DNA from: an uncultured Elusimicrobia bacterium
GTDB lineage: Bacteria > Elusimicrobiota > Endomicrobiia > Endomicrobiales > CAIRNS01
Length of the DNA: 64,000 nucleotides
Assembly (NCBI GenBank): GCA_903880015.1
Contig: CAIRNS010000007.1
Location: 62,001 to 126,000, forward strand
Direction of reading: 5' to 3'
Below, piece after piece: positions 8,645-17,377 of the stretch. The translations under genes were made by a program, and so were the position numbers. A model generated the notes under the pieces. It saw nothing but the letters and a program-made list of their open reading frames with translations. It had not been told where the DNA came from and searched no databases. The first letter of the stretch is position 1. The number at the start of each line of letters is the position of its first letter.

Positions 8645-9040
8645 ATGAAGCTGATAACGAAGCAAACTGATTATGCAGTGCGGGCGCTGGGATATCTCTC
8701 CGGACGGGGCGATACATTTATTTCTTCCGGCGAAATAGCCCGTGCAGAAAATATTCCCGCCTCGTTTCTGCGCCGTATCATGCAGGTGTTAATCAAAGCC
8801 GGCATCGTGGCGGCACGGGAAGGTAAAAACGGCGGCGTTCGGCTGGCGGTGAACCCTGCCACGGTCCGGATGATCCAACTTATAGAGCTGTTTCAGGGAA
8901 AAATCGAATTGTCTGACTGTATGGTGCGCAAGGATATATGCCCCAACCGCCGGACCTGTGCACTGCGTACAAAAATACAGCAGGCGGAGCGGCGGTTATT
9001 TCAGGATATTGGCAAGACGCGTTTATCGGAACTTATATAG
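8645..9040 (+). CDS. Rrf2-family iron-sulfur transcription regulator
   Basis: A 131-residue Rrf2 protein with an N-terminal winged helix (MKLITKQTDYAVRALGYLS, then IPASFLRRIMQVLIKAGIV and REGKNGGVRLA). Three cysteines in SDCMVRKDICPNRRTC are where IscR and NsrR bind their cluster. Regulators of this type sense NO, oxygen or cluster supply. Directly downstream are a ferredoxin-like protein and the hybrid-cluster protein, the classic target of NO-sensing Rrf2 regulators, so an NsrR-like role is the simplest reading. The specific signal is inferred from context. Confidence 0.9.
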   Translation: MKLITKQTDYAVRALGYLSGRGDTFISSGEIARAENIPASFLRRIMQVLIKAGIVAAREGKNGGVRLAVNPATVRMIQLIELFQGKIELSDCMVRKDICPNRRTCALRTKIQQAERRLFQDIGKTRLSELI

Positions 9041-9058
9041 ATTGAAAGAGGCAATATC

Positions 9059-9880
9059 ATGAAACGAGACATTATCAAGATTGACGAAAAAAAGTGTAAC
9101 GGGTGCGCCCAATGCATCCCGAACTGTCCGGAAGGCGCCATTCAGATAATCGAGGGAAAAGCTCGTTTGATAAGCGATCTTTTCTGCGACGGACTGGGTG
9201 CATGCATCGGGTATTGCCCGCAGGACGCCATAACCATAGAACAGCGTGAGTCCCAGCCCTATGACGAGCGGCTGGTGATGGCAAACATTGTAAAGTCGGG
9301 CCCGGCGGTTACCGCGGCTCATCTTAAACATCTTAAGGACCATGGTCAAACGGAGTTTCTCAATCAGGCACTCGCCTATTTAAAAGAAAAGAAAATCGAA
9401 ATCCCTAAGGAGGATATCATGAAAGAACAATCACCCTGTGGCTGTCCCGGATCCCAAACGAAGGACTTGCGCGACCGCAAGAAAACGACCGATGAATCAT
9501 CCGGCCCGGTGGCTTCGGAACTCAACCAATGGCCGATACAACTGCATTTGATTAACCCGCAGGCGCCGTACTTTAAGAATGCCGAACTGGTGGTTGCCGC
9601 CGACTGCGTGCCGTTTGCGTACGGCGATTTTCACCGGCGGTTTCTGAAAGGAAAAATGCTGGTCATATTCTGCCCGAAGCTTGATGATTCGGCAGATGTG
9701 TACACTGCCAAGTTAAGTGAGCTGTTTAAGCACAACGACATAAAGTCCGTGACGCTGGTCCACATGGAAGTGCCGTGCTGTTTCGGCGTGGAGAGAGTTG
9801 TCACCGAGGCCATCAAGCAGTCCGGCAAGAATGTCATCATAAAAGAATATACCGTATCCCTCCAGGGAGAGATACTCTAA
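9059..9880 (+). CDS. 2x[4Fe-4S] ferredoxin-domain protein, likely Hcp electron partner
   Basis: A 273-residue protein. Residues about 14-70 hold two ferredoxin motifs (CNGCAQCIPNCPEGAI and CDGLGACIGYCPQDAI). Residues about 120-140 carry a short CGCPGSQ cysteine motif, and the C-terminal half is a soluble domain with VPCCFGVERVV. It lies 18 bases after the regulator gene and 17 bases before hcp, as often seen in anaerobes, so it most likely feeds electrons to Hcp or senses redox state. AAAGAGG precedes the ATG. Confidence 0.85.
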   Translation: MKRDIIKIDEKKCNGCAQCIPNCPEGAIQIIEGKARLISDLFCDGLGACIGYCPQDAITIEQRESQPYDERLVMANIVKSGPAVTAAHLKHLKDHGQTEFLNQALAYLKEKKIEIPKEDIMKEQSPCGCPGSQTKDLRDRKKTTDESSGPVASELNQWPIQLHLINPQAPYFKNAELVVAADCVPFAYGDFHRRFLKGKMLVIFCPKLDDSADVYTAKLSELFKHNDIKSVTLVHMEVPCCFGVERVVTEAIKQSGKNVIIKEYTVSLQGEIL

Positions 9881-9897
9881 ACTAAGGGAGCAAACAA

Positions 9898-11529
9898 ATG
9901 GAAATGCAATGCAGGCAGTGTGAACAGGCTACAGGCGCAACGGCATGTACGACTTACGGAGCGTGTGGAAAAGCACCGGAAACATCGATGCTGCAGGATG
10001 TCTTGATAGAAACGCTCAAAGGAATAGCCGTTATCGCTCATGCGGCGCGCGGTGCCGGCATTCGCGACCAGGAGGTCGACCATTTTGTGACCGCGGGACT
10101 CTTTACGACGATAACCAATGTGAATTTTGATGATGAACGGTTGATGGGCATTATCAATGGTTCAAAAGTCGTGCGCAAGAAAATACAGGGTTTGTACGGA
10201 AAACAGATCAGCTCCCCGGCGGTTGCCTTTGAGCCGGCGGGTACGAAAGAAGGACTGGCAAAACAGTGGGCGGCGTTTAACGACGCCCGCAAGAAGGTCA
10301 ATGAAGACATCCAAAGCCTCAGAGAAATAGTGTTGTACGGGATCAAGGGCGTCGCGGCGTATGCCGACCATGCCGCAGTGATGGGGAAAACCAATGAAGA
10401 AGTAACGGCATTTTTCCATACGGCGCTGGCGGCTATTGCCGATGACAGCCAGACCGCCGATGCATTGACGGGGCTGGTGCTTGAGTGCGGTAAAGTTAAT
10501 TTGTCGTGCATGGAGATGCTGGACGCGGCGCATTGCGAAACTTTTGGCATACCGCAACCGACGGCAGTGGCATTGGGCGTCAAAAAAGGTCCGGCCATCA
10601 TTGTGTCCGGTCACGACCTTCCCGACCTCAAAATTCTGCTTGAACAGACGGCGGGGACCGGCGTCAACATTTATACCCACGGCGAGATGTTGCCCGCGCA
10701 CGGGTATCCCGGACTCAAAAAGTATCCGCATCTTGCCGGACATTTCGGCACTGCATGGCAGAACCAGCAAAAAGAGTTCGACAAAATACCCGCGGTTGTC
10801 CTGATGACCACCAATTGTATTCAGAAGCCGATGAACTCTTACAATGACCGGATTTTCACCACGGGGCTTGTTGCGTGGCCGAAAATTACGCACATCGCGC
10901 GCAAAAATGACACGAAGGATTTCTCACCGTTAATCGCGAAGGCGAAGGCGCTGGGCGGATTTGCTGCGGATAATATCGAAAAGAGCATTACGGTCGGGTT
11001 CGGACACAACGCCGTTTTAGGCGTTGCCGACAAGATTATCACGGCTGTGAAAACCGGAAAAATCCGTCATTTCTTCCTCGTTGGCGGGTGTGACGGCGCC
11101 AAGCCCGGCAGGAATTATTACACGGAGTTCGCTCAGAAAGCGCCCGCGGACACGCTGATATTGACGCTTGCCTGCGGCAAGTTCAGGTTTAACCGCATGG
11201 AGTTCGGTACGGTTGAAGGATTGCCGCGGTTGTTGGATCTCGGGCAGTGCAATGATGCGTATTCAGCTGTCAAGATTGCGGTCGCGCTTGCCGACGCTTT
11301 CAAGGTTGGCGTCAACGACCTGCCGTTGTCCATGATACTTTCATGGTACGAACAGAAAGCGGTGTGCATTCTTCTGACACTGCTGTATCTGGGCATTAAA
11401 AATGTCCGCGTCGGGCCGACATTGCCGGCGTTTATTTCGCCCGCGGTGCTCAAGCTGCTGGTGGAGAAGTTCCAGCTTAAACCCATCACGACTCCTGATC
11501 AGGATTTGAAGGATATTCTAGGAAAATGA
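9898..11529 (+). CDS. hcp: Hybrid-cluster protein / hydroxylamine reductase
   Basis: Full-length (543 residues) hybrid-cluster protein. The N-terminal cluster motif is CRQCEQATGATACTTYGACGK. Downstream are the conserved hybrid-cluster regions TPTAVALGV-type and VSGHDL (about 215-235), IYTHGEMLPAHGYP (about 255-270), TTNCIQKP (about 305), VGGCDGAKPGRNYY (about 395-408) and LACGKFRFN (about 425). Hcp reduces nitric oxide or hydroxylamine and helps anaerobes survive nitrosative stress. It is the third gene behind the Rrf2 promoter, with AAGGGAG before its ATG. No nitrite or nitrate reductase lies nearby, so detoxification rather than respiration is likely. Confidence 0.97.
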   Translation: MEMQCRQCEQATGATACTTYGACGKAPETSMLQDVLIETLKGIAVIAHAARGAGIRDQEVDHFVTAGLFTTITNVNFDDERLMGIINGSKVVRKKIQGLYGKQISSPAVAFEPAGTKEGLAKQWAAFNDARKKVNEDIQSLREIVLYGIKGVAAYADHAAVMGKTNEEVTAFFHTALAAIADDSQTADALTGLVLECGKVNLSCMEMLDAAHCETFGIPQPTAVALGVKKGPAIIVSGHDLPDLKILLEQTAGTGVNIYTHGEMLPAHGYPGLKKYPHLAGHFGTAWQNQQKEFDKIPAVVLMTTNCIQKPMNSYNDRIFTTGLVAWPKITHIARKNDTKDFSPLIAKAKALGGFAADNIEKSITVGFGHNAVLGVADKIITAVKTGKIRHFFLVGGCDGAKPGRNYYTEFAQKAPADTLILTLACGKFRFNRMEFGTVEGLPRLLDLGQCNDAYSAVKIAVALADAFKVGVNDLPLSMILSWYEQKAVCILLTLLYLGIKNVRVGPTLPAFISPAVLKLLVEKFQLKPITTPDQDLKDILGK

Positions 11530-11554
11530 TATACTGATGTAAGGTGGATTTTTA

Positions 11555-11587
11555 AGGGCCGGGCGGACGCGAGGCCCGCCCCTACGC
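11555..11587 (-). repeat. REP-like GC-rich repeat, family B, copy 2 (inverted)
   Basis: GGGCGG (11561-11566) pairs with CCGCCC (11576-11581). The reverse complement begins CGTAGGGGCGGG and resembles the element at 805-834. It sits just after hcp, where it may also act as a transcript-end hairpin. Confidence 0.5.
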
Positions 11588-11630
11588 AATAAGACGCAAT
11601 GACGGGCGACCTGCGGTAATAATTAAGTTT

Positions 11631-11667
11631 GTCATTCCCGAGGGTGTAATCGGGAATATGGTTTATT
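11631..11667 (+). repeat. Dispersed repeat family A, half copy
   Basis: This is the left arm only (GTCATTCCCGAGGGTGTAAT, then CGGGAATATGGTTTAT). The full imperfect palindrome occurs at 17250-17338 and again at 33481-33652. It lies directly upstream of the rubrerythrin-like gene. Confidence 0.65.
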
Positions 11668-11696
11668 GGTTTAATACATTATCACAGGAGTTGATT

Positions 11697-12221
11697 ATGG
11701 TGATGTTGTGGCGGTGTGAGGTGTGCGGGGATTCTTATATTGGGGCGTCGGCGCCGGCTAATTGTCCGTTTTGCGGGGCGCATCGGCGGTATATGAAAAA
11801 TGTTTGCGACGCGCGGGTTGATTTTTCCGTACCGCTGACCCCCAAAGACCGGGCGAACGCGCAGCATGCGTATGAAGTTGAAGTCAGCAATGCGGCGTTC
11901 TATTTCAATGCGGCAAAGCAAACCGATTCTGCCGAGGGGAAACTGTTGTTTAAAGCCCTGGCAAAAATCGAGACGGAGCATGCCTCCATTTGGAAAAAAA
12001 TCCTGAAATCATCCGATGTTCAACAGGGCGGGGATACCTGTTTTACGGCAACCAAAGAAAACCTTGAAGAGTCCCATCGCCGTGAAACCTCCGCGATAGA
12101 GTTTTACCGGACTGCCGCCGCAGAGTCAGACAATAGCCGTATCAAAGAGATTTTTAGCGCACTGGTTGAGGTTGAAACCGACCATCTTGATTTATCAGAA
12201 GAGCGGTTAAGACCGGCATGA
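11697..12221 (+). CDS. Reverse-rubrerythrin-like protein (rubredoxin domain then ferritin-like domain)
   Basis: The N-terminus has a rubredoxin-type iron site (WRCEVCGDSY, then CPFCG). It is followed by a four-helix ferritin-like domain with EVEVSNAAFYF, KIETEHASIWKK, RRETSAIEFY and VEVETDHLDLSEE supplying diiron ligands. Rubredoxin-first order is that of reverse rubrerythrins, which reduce hydrogen peroxide in anaerobes. ATG 11697 is chosen because AGGAG sits 6 bases upstream; the frame is open from 11658. The stop overlaps the next start (ATGA at 12218), so the two genes are translationally coupled. Confidence 0.88.
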   Translation: MVMLWRCEVCGDSYIGASAPANCPFCGAHRRYMKNVCDARVDFSVPLTPKDRANAQHAYEVEVSNAAFYFNAAKQTDSAEGKLLFKALAKIETEHASIWKKILKSSDVQQGGDTCFTATKENLEESHRRETSAIEFYRTAAAESDNSRIKEIFSALVEVETDHLDLSEERLRPA

Positions 12222-12934
12222 AAAACCGTTCTTTTTTATTTTCAGTTGTTGCTCTGGTGTGCTTTTCGGCCGGCATGTACGGCGTGCAGTACGCGGTGTT
12301 CCACGACACGCACGACATGGTGTTTTATTTTCTGCAGGACCTTGCGTTTTTGCCCATCTCCGTCATCATGGTCACCTTCATTATCGATCAAATGATGTCG
12401 CGGCGGCAGAAAAAACAGATTCTTGAGAAGATGAATTTTGTCGTGGGCGTTTTCTACAGCGAGCTGGGGAAAAAATTGTTGGCGACTTTCGGCGGGATGA
12501 ACAAAAACACCGCTGGGCTGTGCGCCATCTTTGCAGAGATAACCGACTGGTCGGACACCGGCATCCGTCAGGCGGCGCGCAAACTTGAAGCGCATGATTA
12601 TGCGGTTACTTTTGCCGACGCGCAACGCCTCGATGAAGTACGCCAGTTTTTATTGCAAAAACGGGGTTTTATGGTGCAGCTGTTGGAAAACGCGAACCTT
12701 CTGGAGCATGAGACCTTTACCAACCTGCTCATGTCAACCTTTCATTTGATGGAAGAACTGACCGAGCGTTTAAACACCGCCGCTATTTCCGCTGACGATT
12801 GGAAACACATCGAAAATGACGCCCGCCGCGTGTACGCCTTTTTGGCGATTGATTGGCTGCAGTATCTCAAACACCTCAACGCGAACTACCCGTATCTTTT
12901 CAAGTTTGCCCTCGCAACAAACCCTTTGAAATAA
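12218..12934 (+). CDS. Hypothetical inner-membrane protein with two N-terminal helices
   Basis: A 238-residue protein with two membrane helices (about residues 5-25 and 33-58) followed by a basic stretch (MSRRQKKQILEKM) and a soluble, mostly helical domain that should face the cytoplasm. I do not recognise a named family. It overlaps the rubrerythrin-like gene by 4 bases and lies 33 bases before the ftsX-like gene, so it may bridge the two units. It has no ATPase motifs and is therefore not an FtsE. Confidence 0.7.
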   Translation: MKNRSFLFSVVALVCFSAGMYGVQYAVFHDTHDMVFYFLQDLAFLPISVIMVTFIIDQMMSRRQKKQILEKMNFVVGVFYSELGKKLLATFGGMNKNTAGLCAIFAEITDWSDTGIRQAARKLEAHDYAVTFADAQRLDEVRQFLLQKRGFMVQLLENANLLEHETFTNLLMSTFHLMEELTERLNTAAISADDWKHIENDARRVYAFLAIDWLQYLKHLNANYPYLFKFALATNPLK

Positions 12935-12967
12935 TAACCTGTATTTACTATACTATTTAGAAGTACT

Positions 12968-13702
12968 ATGAAACATCCATTTCCCTATCTGCGGTTTGTT
13001 CCGGTTATTGCGGTGGTAACGCCGGTGTTGGTGCTTGTCTGCCTAACGCTTAATCTGCGTTATCAGGCAAAACAGCAGGCGCGCGCACTTTTGGCGACGG
13101 CGACTGTGGCGATATTTTTAAACGCTGACGCTTCCGCCGCCGCGGTCATGGCGCCCCTGTCGGTTGACGCGCTCGTTGCCCAAACCGATTTTATCAGCAA
13201 AGAAGCGGTACTTGAGAAAATGGCGCAGGCAGGTTCCCCGCTCAAAGAAATCCTTGCTACTGGGGAAAATCCTTTCACCCCGTATTTTTTGGTTCACCTT
13301 AAAGCCGCCACCGCGCCGGGAGCGAAAGCCGTTGCCGAGCACGCGCTGAAAATCGCCGGCGTGCAGGATGTTCGCTATGACGAAAAGATATTTTTAGCGG
13401 CGGACCGCTTGGCAGCGCTGTACCGGTTGTCTCAGGCGGGATTGCTGCTGGTTTTTGTTGTTTTTTCGCTGGTGGCCGCTTTTCGTTTGTTCAATATTAC
13501 TGATCATCAAAAATTCGATTATGCTCTGCTGGGGATGACGCTCTTGAGCGGTATCGTTTCCGTTCTTCTCGCGGGTGGGGCGTATATGCTGCTGGTGCGT
13601 TGGTGCGGCGCGGTGCCGGTTGGCGTTCTGCCGCTCACATATGTGCTCACTTTGTTTCCCGCTGGACTGCTTCTTTCGGTCGTTGCGGGGCTGAAACGGT
13701 AA
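12968..13702 (+). CDS. ftsX: FtsX-like divisome membrane protein (divergent, short)
   Basis: A 244-residue protein with FtsX topology: one N-terminal helix (about 9-29), an extracytoplasmic domain (about 30-145) and three C-terminal helices (about 150-172, 185-207, 215-240). The extracytoplasmic part has TDFISKEAVLEKM and NPFTPYFLVHL, close to the FtsX ectodomain pattern. FtsEX transmits ATP hydrolysis to EnvC-type activators of cell-wall amidases during division. The next gene encodes just such a coiled-coil LytM protein, which supports the call. FtsX is normally about 300 residues and preceded by ftsE; no ftsE lies upstream here. Confidence 0.75.
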   Translation: MKHPFPYLRFVPVIAVVTPVLVLVCLTLNLRYQAKQQARALLATATVAIFLNADASAAAVMAPLSVDALVAQTDFISKEAVLEKMAQAGSPLKEILATGENPFTPYFLVHLKAATAPGAKAVAEHALKIAGVQDVRYDEKIFLAADRLAALYRLSQAGLLLVFVVFSLVAAFRLFNITDHQKFDYALLGMTLLSGIVSVLLAGGAYMLLVRWCGAVPVGVLPLTYVLTLFPAGLLLSVVAGLKR

Positions 13703-13705
13703 TTG

Positions 13706-14842
13706 ATGAGACGATTCTTTGTTGTTGTATTGATTTTTTCTTTGGGTTCTTTCACGCTCGCCGGGGCGGGCGCCAAGAAAGAAATTGAAACAAAAACGCA
13801 GGAGCTCAAAGAACTTCAGCGGGCGCTCAAAGAGAAACGCAACGAAAAAGAACGCTGTCTTCTCGACGAAAAATGTATTCGCGCTGAGCTGGTAAAAATA
13901 GAAAAAGCGTACGGCCGGCTTCAAAAGGAAAGAGAAAAACTGCGCCGGGGGATCATCACGGCGGAGAGAAAACTGATGATAGCTTCCCGCGATCTCGCGT
14001 CAGCGAGAATCGAACGGCGGCTGAGAAGCGTTGAGTTGAACGGCGGGGTTGACGGGTACAATCGCCGGTTCAACACCTTCTCGCAGTTATTCTCAGATCC
14101 TGTTTCTGAAAAATTATCGTTTGATACTTTGCGCCGACAGTATGGTTCTTTGACGGCAGCTCAGGAGAAGGAAGTCGTTTCTCGGCATGCGCAGGAACGG
14201 TGGCAGGCAGCCGATGCAGTGTTGCTGGCATTAAAGGCGCGGCAGGAAACAATGGCGGCAGAACAGGAATCCCTGAGAACCCAAAAACAGGCGTTGTTGA
14301 AGACCACTATCGGCCGCCGTATCGTTTCCGAGGAAGAAATAAAGAAGATTCAGGAATCGTCAAAGGCATTGCAGCAATTGATCGTTAATCTGGAACAATC
14401 GCGGCGAAAATCCGAGGATGAATCAGGGCGGAAGAAAAAGATACAGGGAAGAAAACATTTTCTCGCATGGCCCGTCAGCGGCAGGATAACAACGCGGTTT
14501 GGCAAGAGCAAAAACGCAGAACTTGATACCATTGTCATCAGTAACGGCGTCAAGATTACGGCAAAACCCGGCAGTGCGGTCACTGCCGTTGAACATGGTC
14601 TCGTGATGTTTGCCGGCGAATTTCGCTCGTATGGTCTCATGGTTATTATCGACCACGGCGGCGGGTTCTGCAGTATTTACGGGCAGCTCGGGTCCGTTTC
14701 TGTCGAGGAAGATCAAAAAATCAGTGAAGGCGCACCGGTCGGCGCGATTGCCCGCAAGGGGCAGCCGGTTCTCTATTTTGAAATTCGTTCCGAAGGGCAA
14801 GCAGAAGATCCCTTACTCTGGCTGGAGGAAAAACAACAATGA
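13706..14842 (+). CDS. envC: EnvC-like murein hydrolase activator (coiled coil plus degenerate LytM)
   Basis: Signal peptide (RRFFVVVLIFSLGSFTLAGAGA), a long charged coiled coil to about residue 245, then a C-terminal M23/LytM domain (from WPVSGRITTRFGK). The usual zinc ligands are lost: the HxxxD segment reads AELDTIVI, the Tyr-Ala-His motif reads YGQL, and HLHFEI reads VLYFEI. This is what is expected of a non-catalytic EnvC-type activator. It acts in the periplasm, most likely bound to FtsX, to switch on amidases at the septum. ATG 13706 is 4 bases after the ftsX stop; the gene ends with an ATGA overlap into the protease gene. Confidence 0.87.
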   Translation: MRRFFVVVLIFSLGSFTLAGAGAKKEIETKTQELKELQRALKEKRNEKERCLLDEKCIRAELVKIEKAYGRLQKEREKLRRGIITAERKLMIASRDLASARIERRLRSVELNGGVDGYNRRFNTFSQLFSDPVSEKLSFDTLRRQYGSLTAAQEKEVVSRHAQERWQAADAVLLALKARQETMAAEQESLRTQKQALLKTTIGRRIVSEEEIKKIQESSKALQQLIVNLEQSRRKSEDESGRKKKIQGRKHFLAWPVSGRITTRFGKSKNAELDTIVISNGVKITAKPGSAVTAVEHGLVMFAGEFRSYGLMVIIDHGGGFCSIYGQLGSVSVEEDQKISEGAPVGAIARKGQPVLYFEIRSEGQAEDPLLWLEEKQQ

Positions 14843-16089
14843 AAAAGAAACTGATGATTCTGGGCACGACCATGGCGCTGATGATGTTTTTCAGTTATGG
14901 CTTTATCCGGCCCGTCAGAGCGGCAGTTGACCGTACCTACGACCAGCTGAAACTGTTGGTGGAGGTCATGGGGATTATTCAGGAAAACTATGTCGAAATC
15001 AAGGATAATAAAGAGCTTCTTACCGGCGCCATCCACGGTATGGTGCACACGCTAGATCCTTTTTCGCAGTTTATGGAGCAACATGCGTATACGGAAATGA
15101 AAACGGAGACCGAAGGGGAGTTCGGTGGTCTGGGCATCCGTATCGCGATGAAAAATGAGTTTTTAACCGTTATTACTCCAATTTTGAGGACGCCGGCTTA
15201 CCGCGCGGGGATTTTGCCGGAAGACCGGATTGTGAAGGTCAATGATAAATTTATCCGCGGCATGCCCATGGATGATGTCGTCGCTTTGCTGCGCGGCGCG
15301 CCGGGGACAAAAGTGACCGTCACGATACTGCGCGAAGGGTTAAAAGACACCGTAGATTTCCCGCTCATACGGCAAATCATAAAAATCGAGACCATTCACA
15401 GCAAGATGCTGGACAAAGAAATCGGCTACATCCAATTGACTGAATTCAGCGCAACCAGCCAGAAAGATCTTGCGAAAGCGTTAGGGGAGCTTTCCGGACA
15501 GGGGATGAAATCCCTGATATTGGATTTGCGCAACAATCCCGGCGGATTATTGGATATCGCGGTCGCTGTGTGCCGTGAGTTTGTAAACGATGGGAAACTG
15601 GTAGTGTTCACCCAGGGCCGTCTGCCGGAATCGCGGCATGATTATATGACCAAGGGCAAAGCCCCCTACGGCGACCTGCCGTTTGTGGTTCTGGTCAACC
15701 GGGGTTCCGCTTCGGCCTCCGAGATTGTGGCGGGCGCCATGCAGGACTTAAAGCGGGCGCTTATCATCGGCGCGACCACCTACGGCAAGGGAAGCGTTCA
15801 GTCCATATTTCCTTTTGACGATGGCAGCGCTTTGCGTCTGACCACCGCGAAATATTACACCCCGTCAGGCCGCAGTATTCACCGCGATGAGAAAACCGGT
15901 AAAGGCGGCGTCATTCCCGACACTATCGTTGAAGTACCCCACGAGATTGAGGCAAAACTCTACGCCCAGTCAGAATTCTTATTTGCTGACGGAAAAGAGC
16001 CGCAAGCCATTGTAAAAAAAGAAGATCAGGTGGTTGATACGGCGCTGGTGAAGGCGATAGAGCATCTCAAGAAAAAACCCGTGAAATGA
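14839..16089 (+). CDS. ctpA: S41 C-terminal processing protease (CtpA type)
   Basis: An N-terminal membrane anchor or signal (about residues 4-28), a PDZ domain (GGLGIRIAMKNEFLTVI, then AGILPEDRIVKVNDK) and an S41 protease core with VNRGSASASEIVAGAM (catalytic Ser region near residue 294) and TTYGKGSVQ (catalytic Lys). These proteases trim or degrade periplasmic proteins, including cell-wall enzymes. Adjacency to envC and a divergent deacetylase is a widely conserved gene order. It overlaps both neighbours by 4 bases. Confidence 0.93.
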   Translation: MKKKLMILGTTMALMMFFSYGFIRPVRAAVDRTYDQLKLLVEVMGIIQENYVEIKDNKELLTGAIHGMVHTLDPFSQFMEQHAYTEMKTETEGEFGGLGIRIAMKNEFLTVITPILRTPAYRAGILPEDRIVKVNDKFIRGMPMDDVVALLRGAPGTKVTVTILREGLKDTVDFPLIRQIIKIETIHSKMLDKEIGYIQLTEFSATSQKDLAKALGELSGQGMKSLILDLRNNPGGLLDIAVAVCREFVNDGKLVVFTQGRLPESRHDYMTKGKAPYGDLPFVVLVNRGSASASEIVAGAMQDLKRALIIGATTYGKGSVQSIFPFDDGSALRLTTAKYYTPSGRSIHRDEKTGKGGVIPDTIVEVPHEIEAKLYAQSEFLFADGKEPQAIVKKEDQVVDTALVKAIEHLKKKPVK

Positions 16090-17183
16090 CCGATTCCAAG
16101 GGCATCATCAAGATTCTGTACGCTGTCATTTTGTGTTTGATCGGTGTTTTGTTGTGGGTTCTCTGGCACGGGACACGGCAGAATTATACTGACCTGAGCT
16201 GGAAATTCGACGCTACCCTAACCGATACCATGGTTGCCGGCGGCATCAAAAACAGCGATATTGTTTCACGGGTCCAGGATGAGAAAAAGTCCGCACGGGC
16301 GTCTTGGACATTTTACAGCAAAGAAATACTTCTGTCCCCATCCGTTGACCTTAAAAAACTGATTTCCGCTTGCGAGTCCGCGGCGAAGAAACGGCGTATG
16401 GTTGTCCGTGTCAGCGGCGGTGCGCCCGGGAAAACAACGGTTGATTTTACCTACAGGAACATCCTGCTGTCCCGCGTTATTTTTATGCCCGCGTCGGCTT
16501 CCTCTGCGTCTGCGCACAAGCGGTTTGCGATGGTTATAGACGATATCGGATATACCCGGGATTTGTCGGCATTCACTGACCTGGGTATTCCCATCACCTT
16601 CGCCGTCATGCCCTACGAACTCTATTCCCGCCGTATAGCCCAGGATCTCACGCAGAAAAAAATGCCGTATATTCTGCATCTGCCGATGGAGCCCGAGGCG
16701 TATCCCAAGATAGATCCGGGCAAAGCCGCCGTGATGACGGCCATGAACGCCGAGGAAATCAAACACAAATTTTTGTCAGATTTGGCAACCGTGCCGGGCG
16801 TGGTCGGCGTTTCAAATCACATGGGGTCGCGTTTCAGTGCCAACGCCGAAAAGATGCGGATCCTGTTGTCCCTGGTCAAGGAACAAAAACTGTTTTATTT
16901 TGATTCCTATACCACCCCGCACAGCGTCGCGGGCAGCGTTGCGCGGGAACTGCATCTTGCCTCAGCGACAAACCAACTTTTTGTCGATGAAAAAGACGAT
17001 GCCGTGTATATGCAGCGCCAGTTCGACGACATTTTGAAAAAGTTTCAAAAGCTTGACCGTTTCATCGCCATCGGGCACATCCAGAAAAAGAATCTGCCCG
17101 CCGTTCTCAAACACTATATCCCCCTGTTTAAAGCCCAAGGCATAGAGTTTGTTTATCTCCCCGCCCTGATTGAACAGCAGTAA
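16086..17183 (+). CDS. Divergent polysaccharide deacetylase (YibQ/DUF610 family)
   Basis: One N-terminal membrane helix (about 8-28), a small alpha/beta domain, then the divergent deacetylase domain from about residue 145: MVIDDIGYTRD, PITFAVMPY, LHLPMEPEAYP, SNHMGSRFSAN and FYFDSYT. This family always travels with EnvC and CtpA genes and is thought to act on envelope glycans in the periplasm, though activity is poorly characterised. It is the last gene of the four-gene envelope unit, and a dispersed palindromic repeat follows. Confidence 0.88.
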   Translation: MTDSKGIIKILYAVILCLIGVLLWVLWHGTRQNYTDLSWKFDATLTDTMVAGGIKNSDIVSRVQDEKKSARASWTFYSKEILLSPSVDLKKLISACESAAKKRRMVVRVSGGAPGKTTVDFTYRNILLSRVIFMPASASSASAHKRFAMVIDDIGYTRDLSAFTDLGIPITFAVMPYELYSRRIAQDLTQKKMPYILHLPMEPEAYPKIDPGKAAVMTAMNAEEIKHKFLSDLATVPGVVGVSNHMGSRFSANAEKMRILLSLVKEQKLFYFDSYTTPHSVAGSVARELHLASATNQLFVDEKDDAVYMQRQFDDILKKFQKLDRFIAIGHIQKKNLPAVLKHYIPLFKAQGIEFVYLPALIEQQ

Positions 17184-17249
17184 CGGCATCATCGTCCGGG
17201 GCCATTTTACGGTTTACTGTTAGAATTTGTAATAGGGAAACTGTTCGCT

Positions 17250-17338
17250 TGTCATTCCCGAGGTCGTAATCGGGAATATGGTTTATGCAGTTTGGTGACA
17301 AACACCATATCCCCGATAGCCCCATTCGTGGATGACAA
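17250..17338. repeat. Dispersed repeat family A, full imperfect palindrome
   Basis: The left arm (TTGTCATTCCCGAG, then TAATCGGGAATATGGTTT) pairs with the right arm (ACACCATATCCCCGATAG, then GTGGATGACAAT) across about 20 bases. It could fold into a long hairpin and closes the upstream operon. Copies recur at 11631 and 33481. Confidence 0.75.
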
Positions 17339-17377
17339 TCATGAGATTTGGGGATAACAGTTGTGTGAAAGCACCTT

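Noticed and set aside
10162-10893. Antisense open frame of 243 codons opposite hcp
   Set aside because: It is a shadow of a highly conserved hybrid-cluster protein gene.
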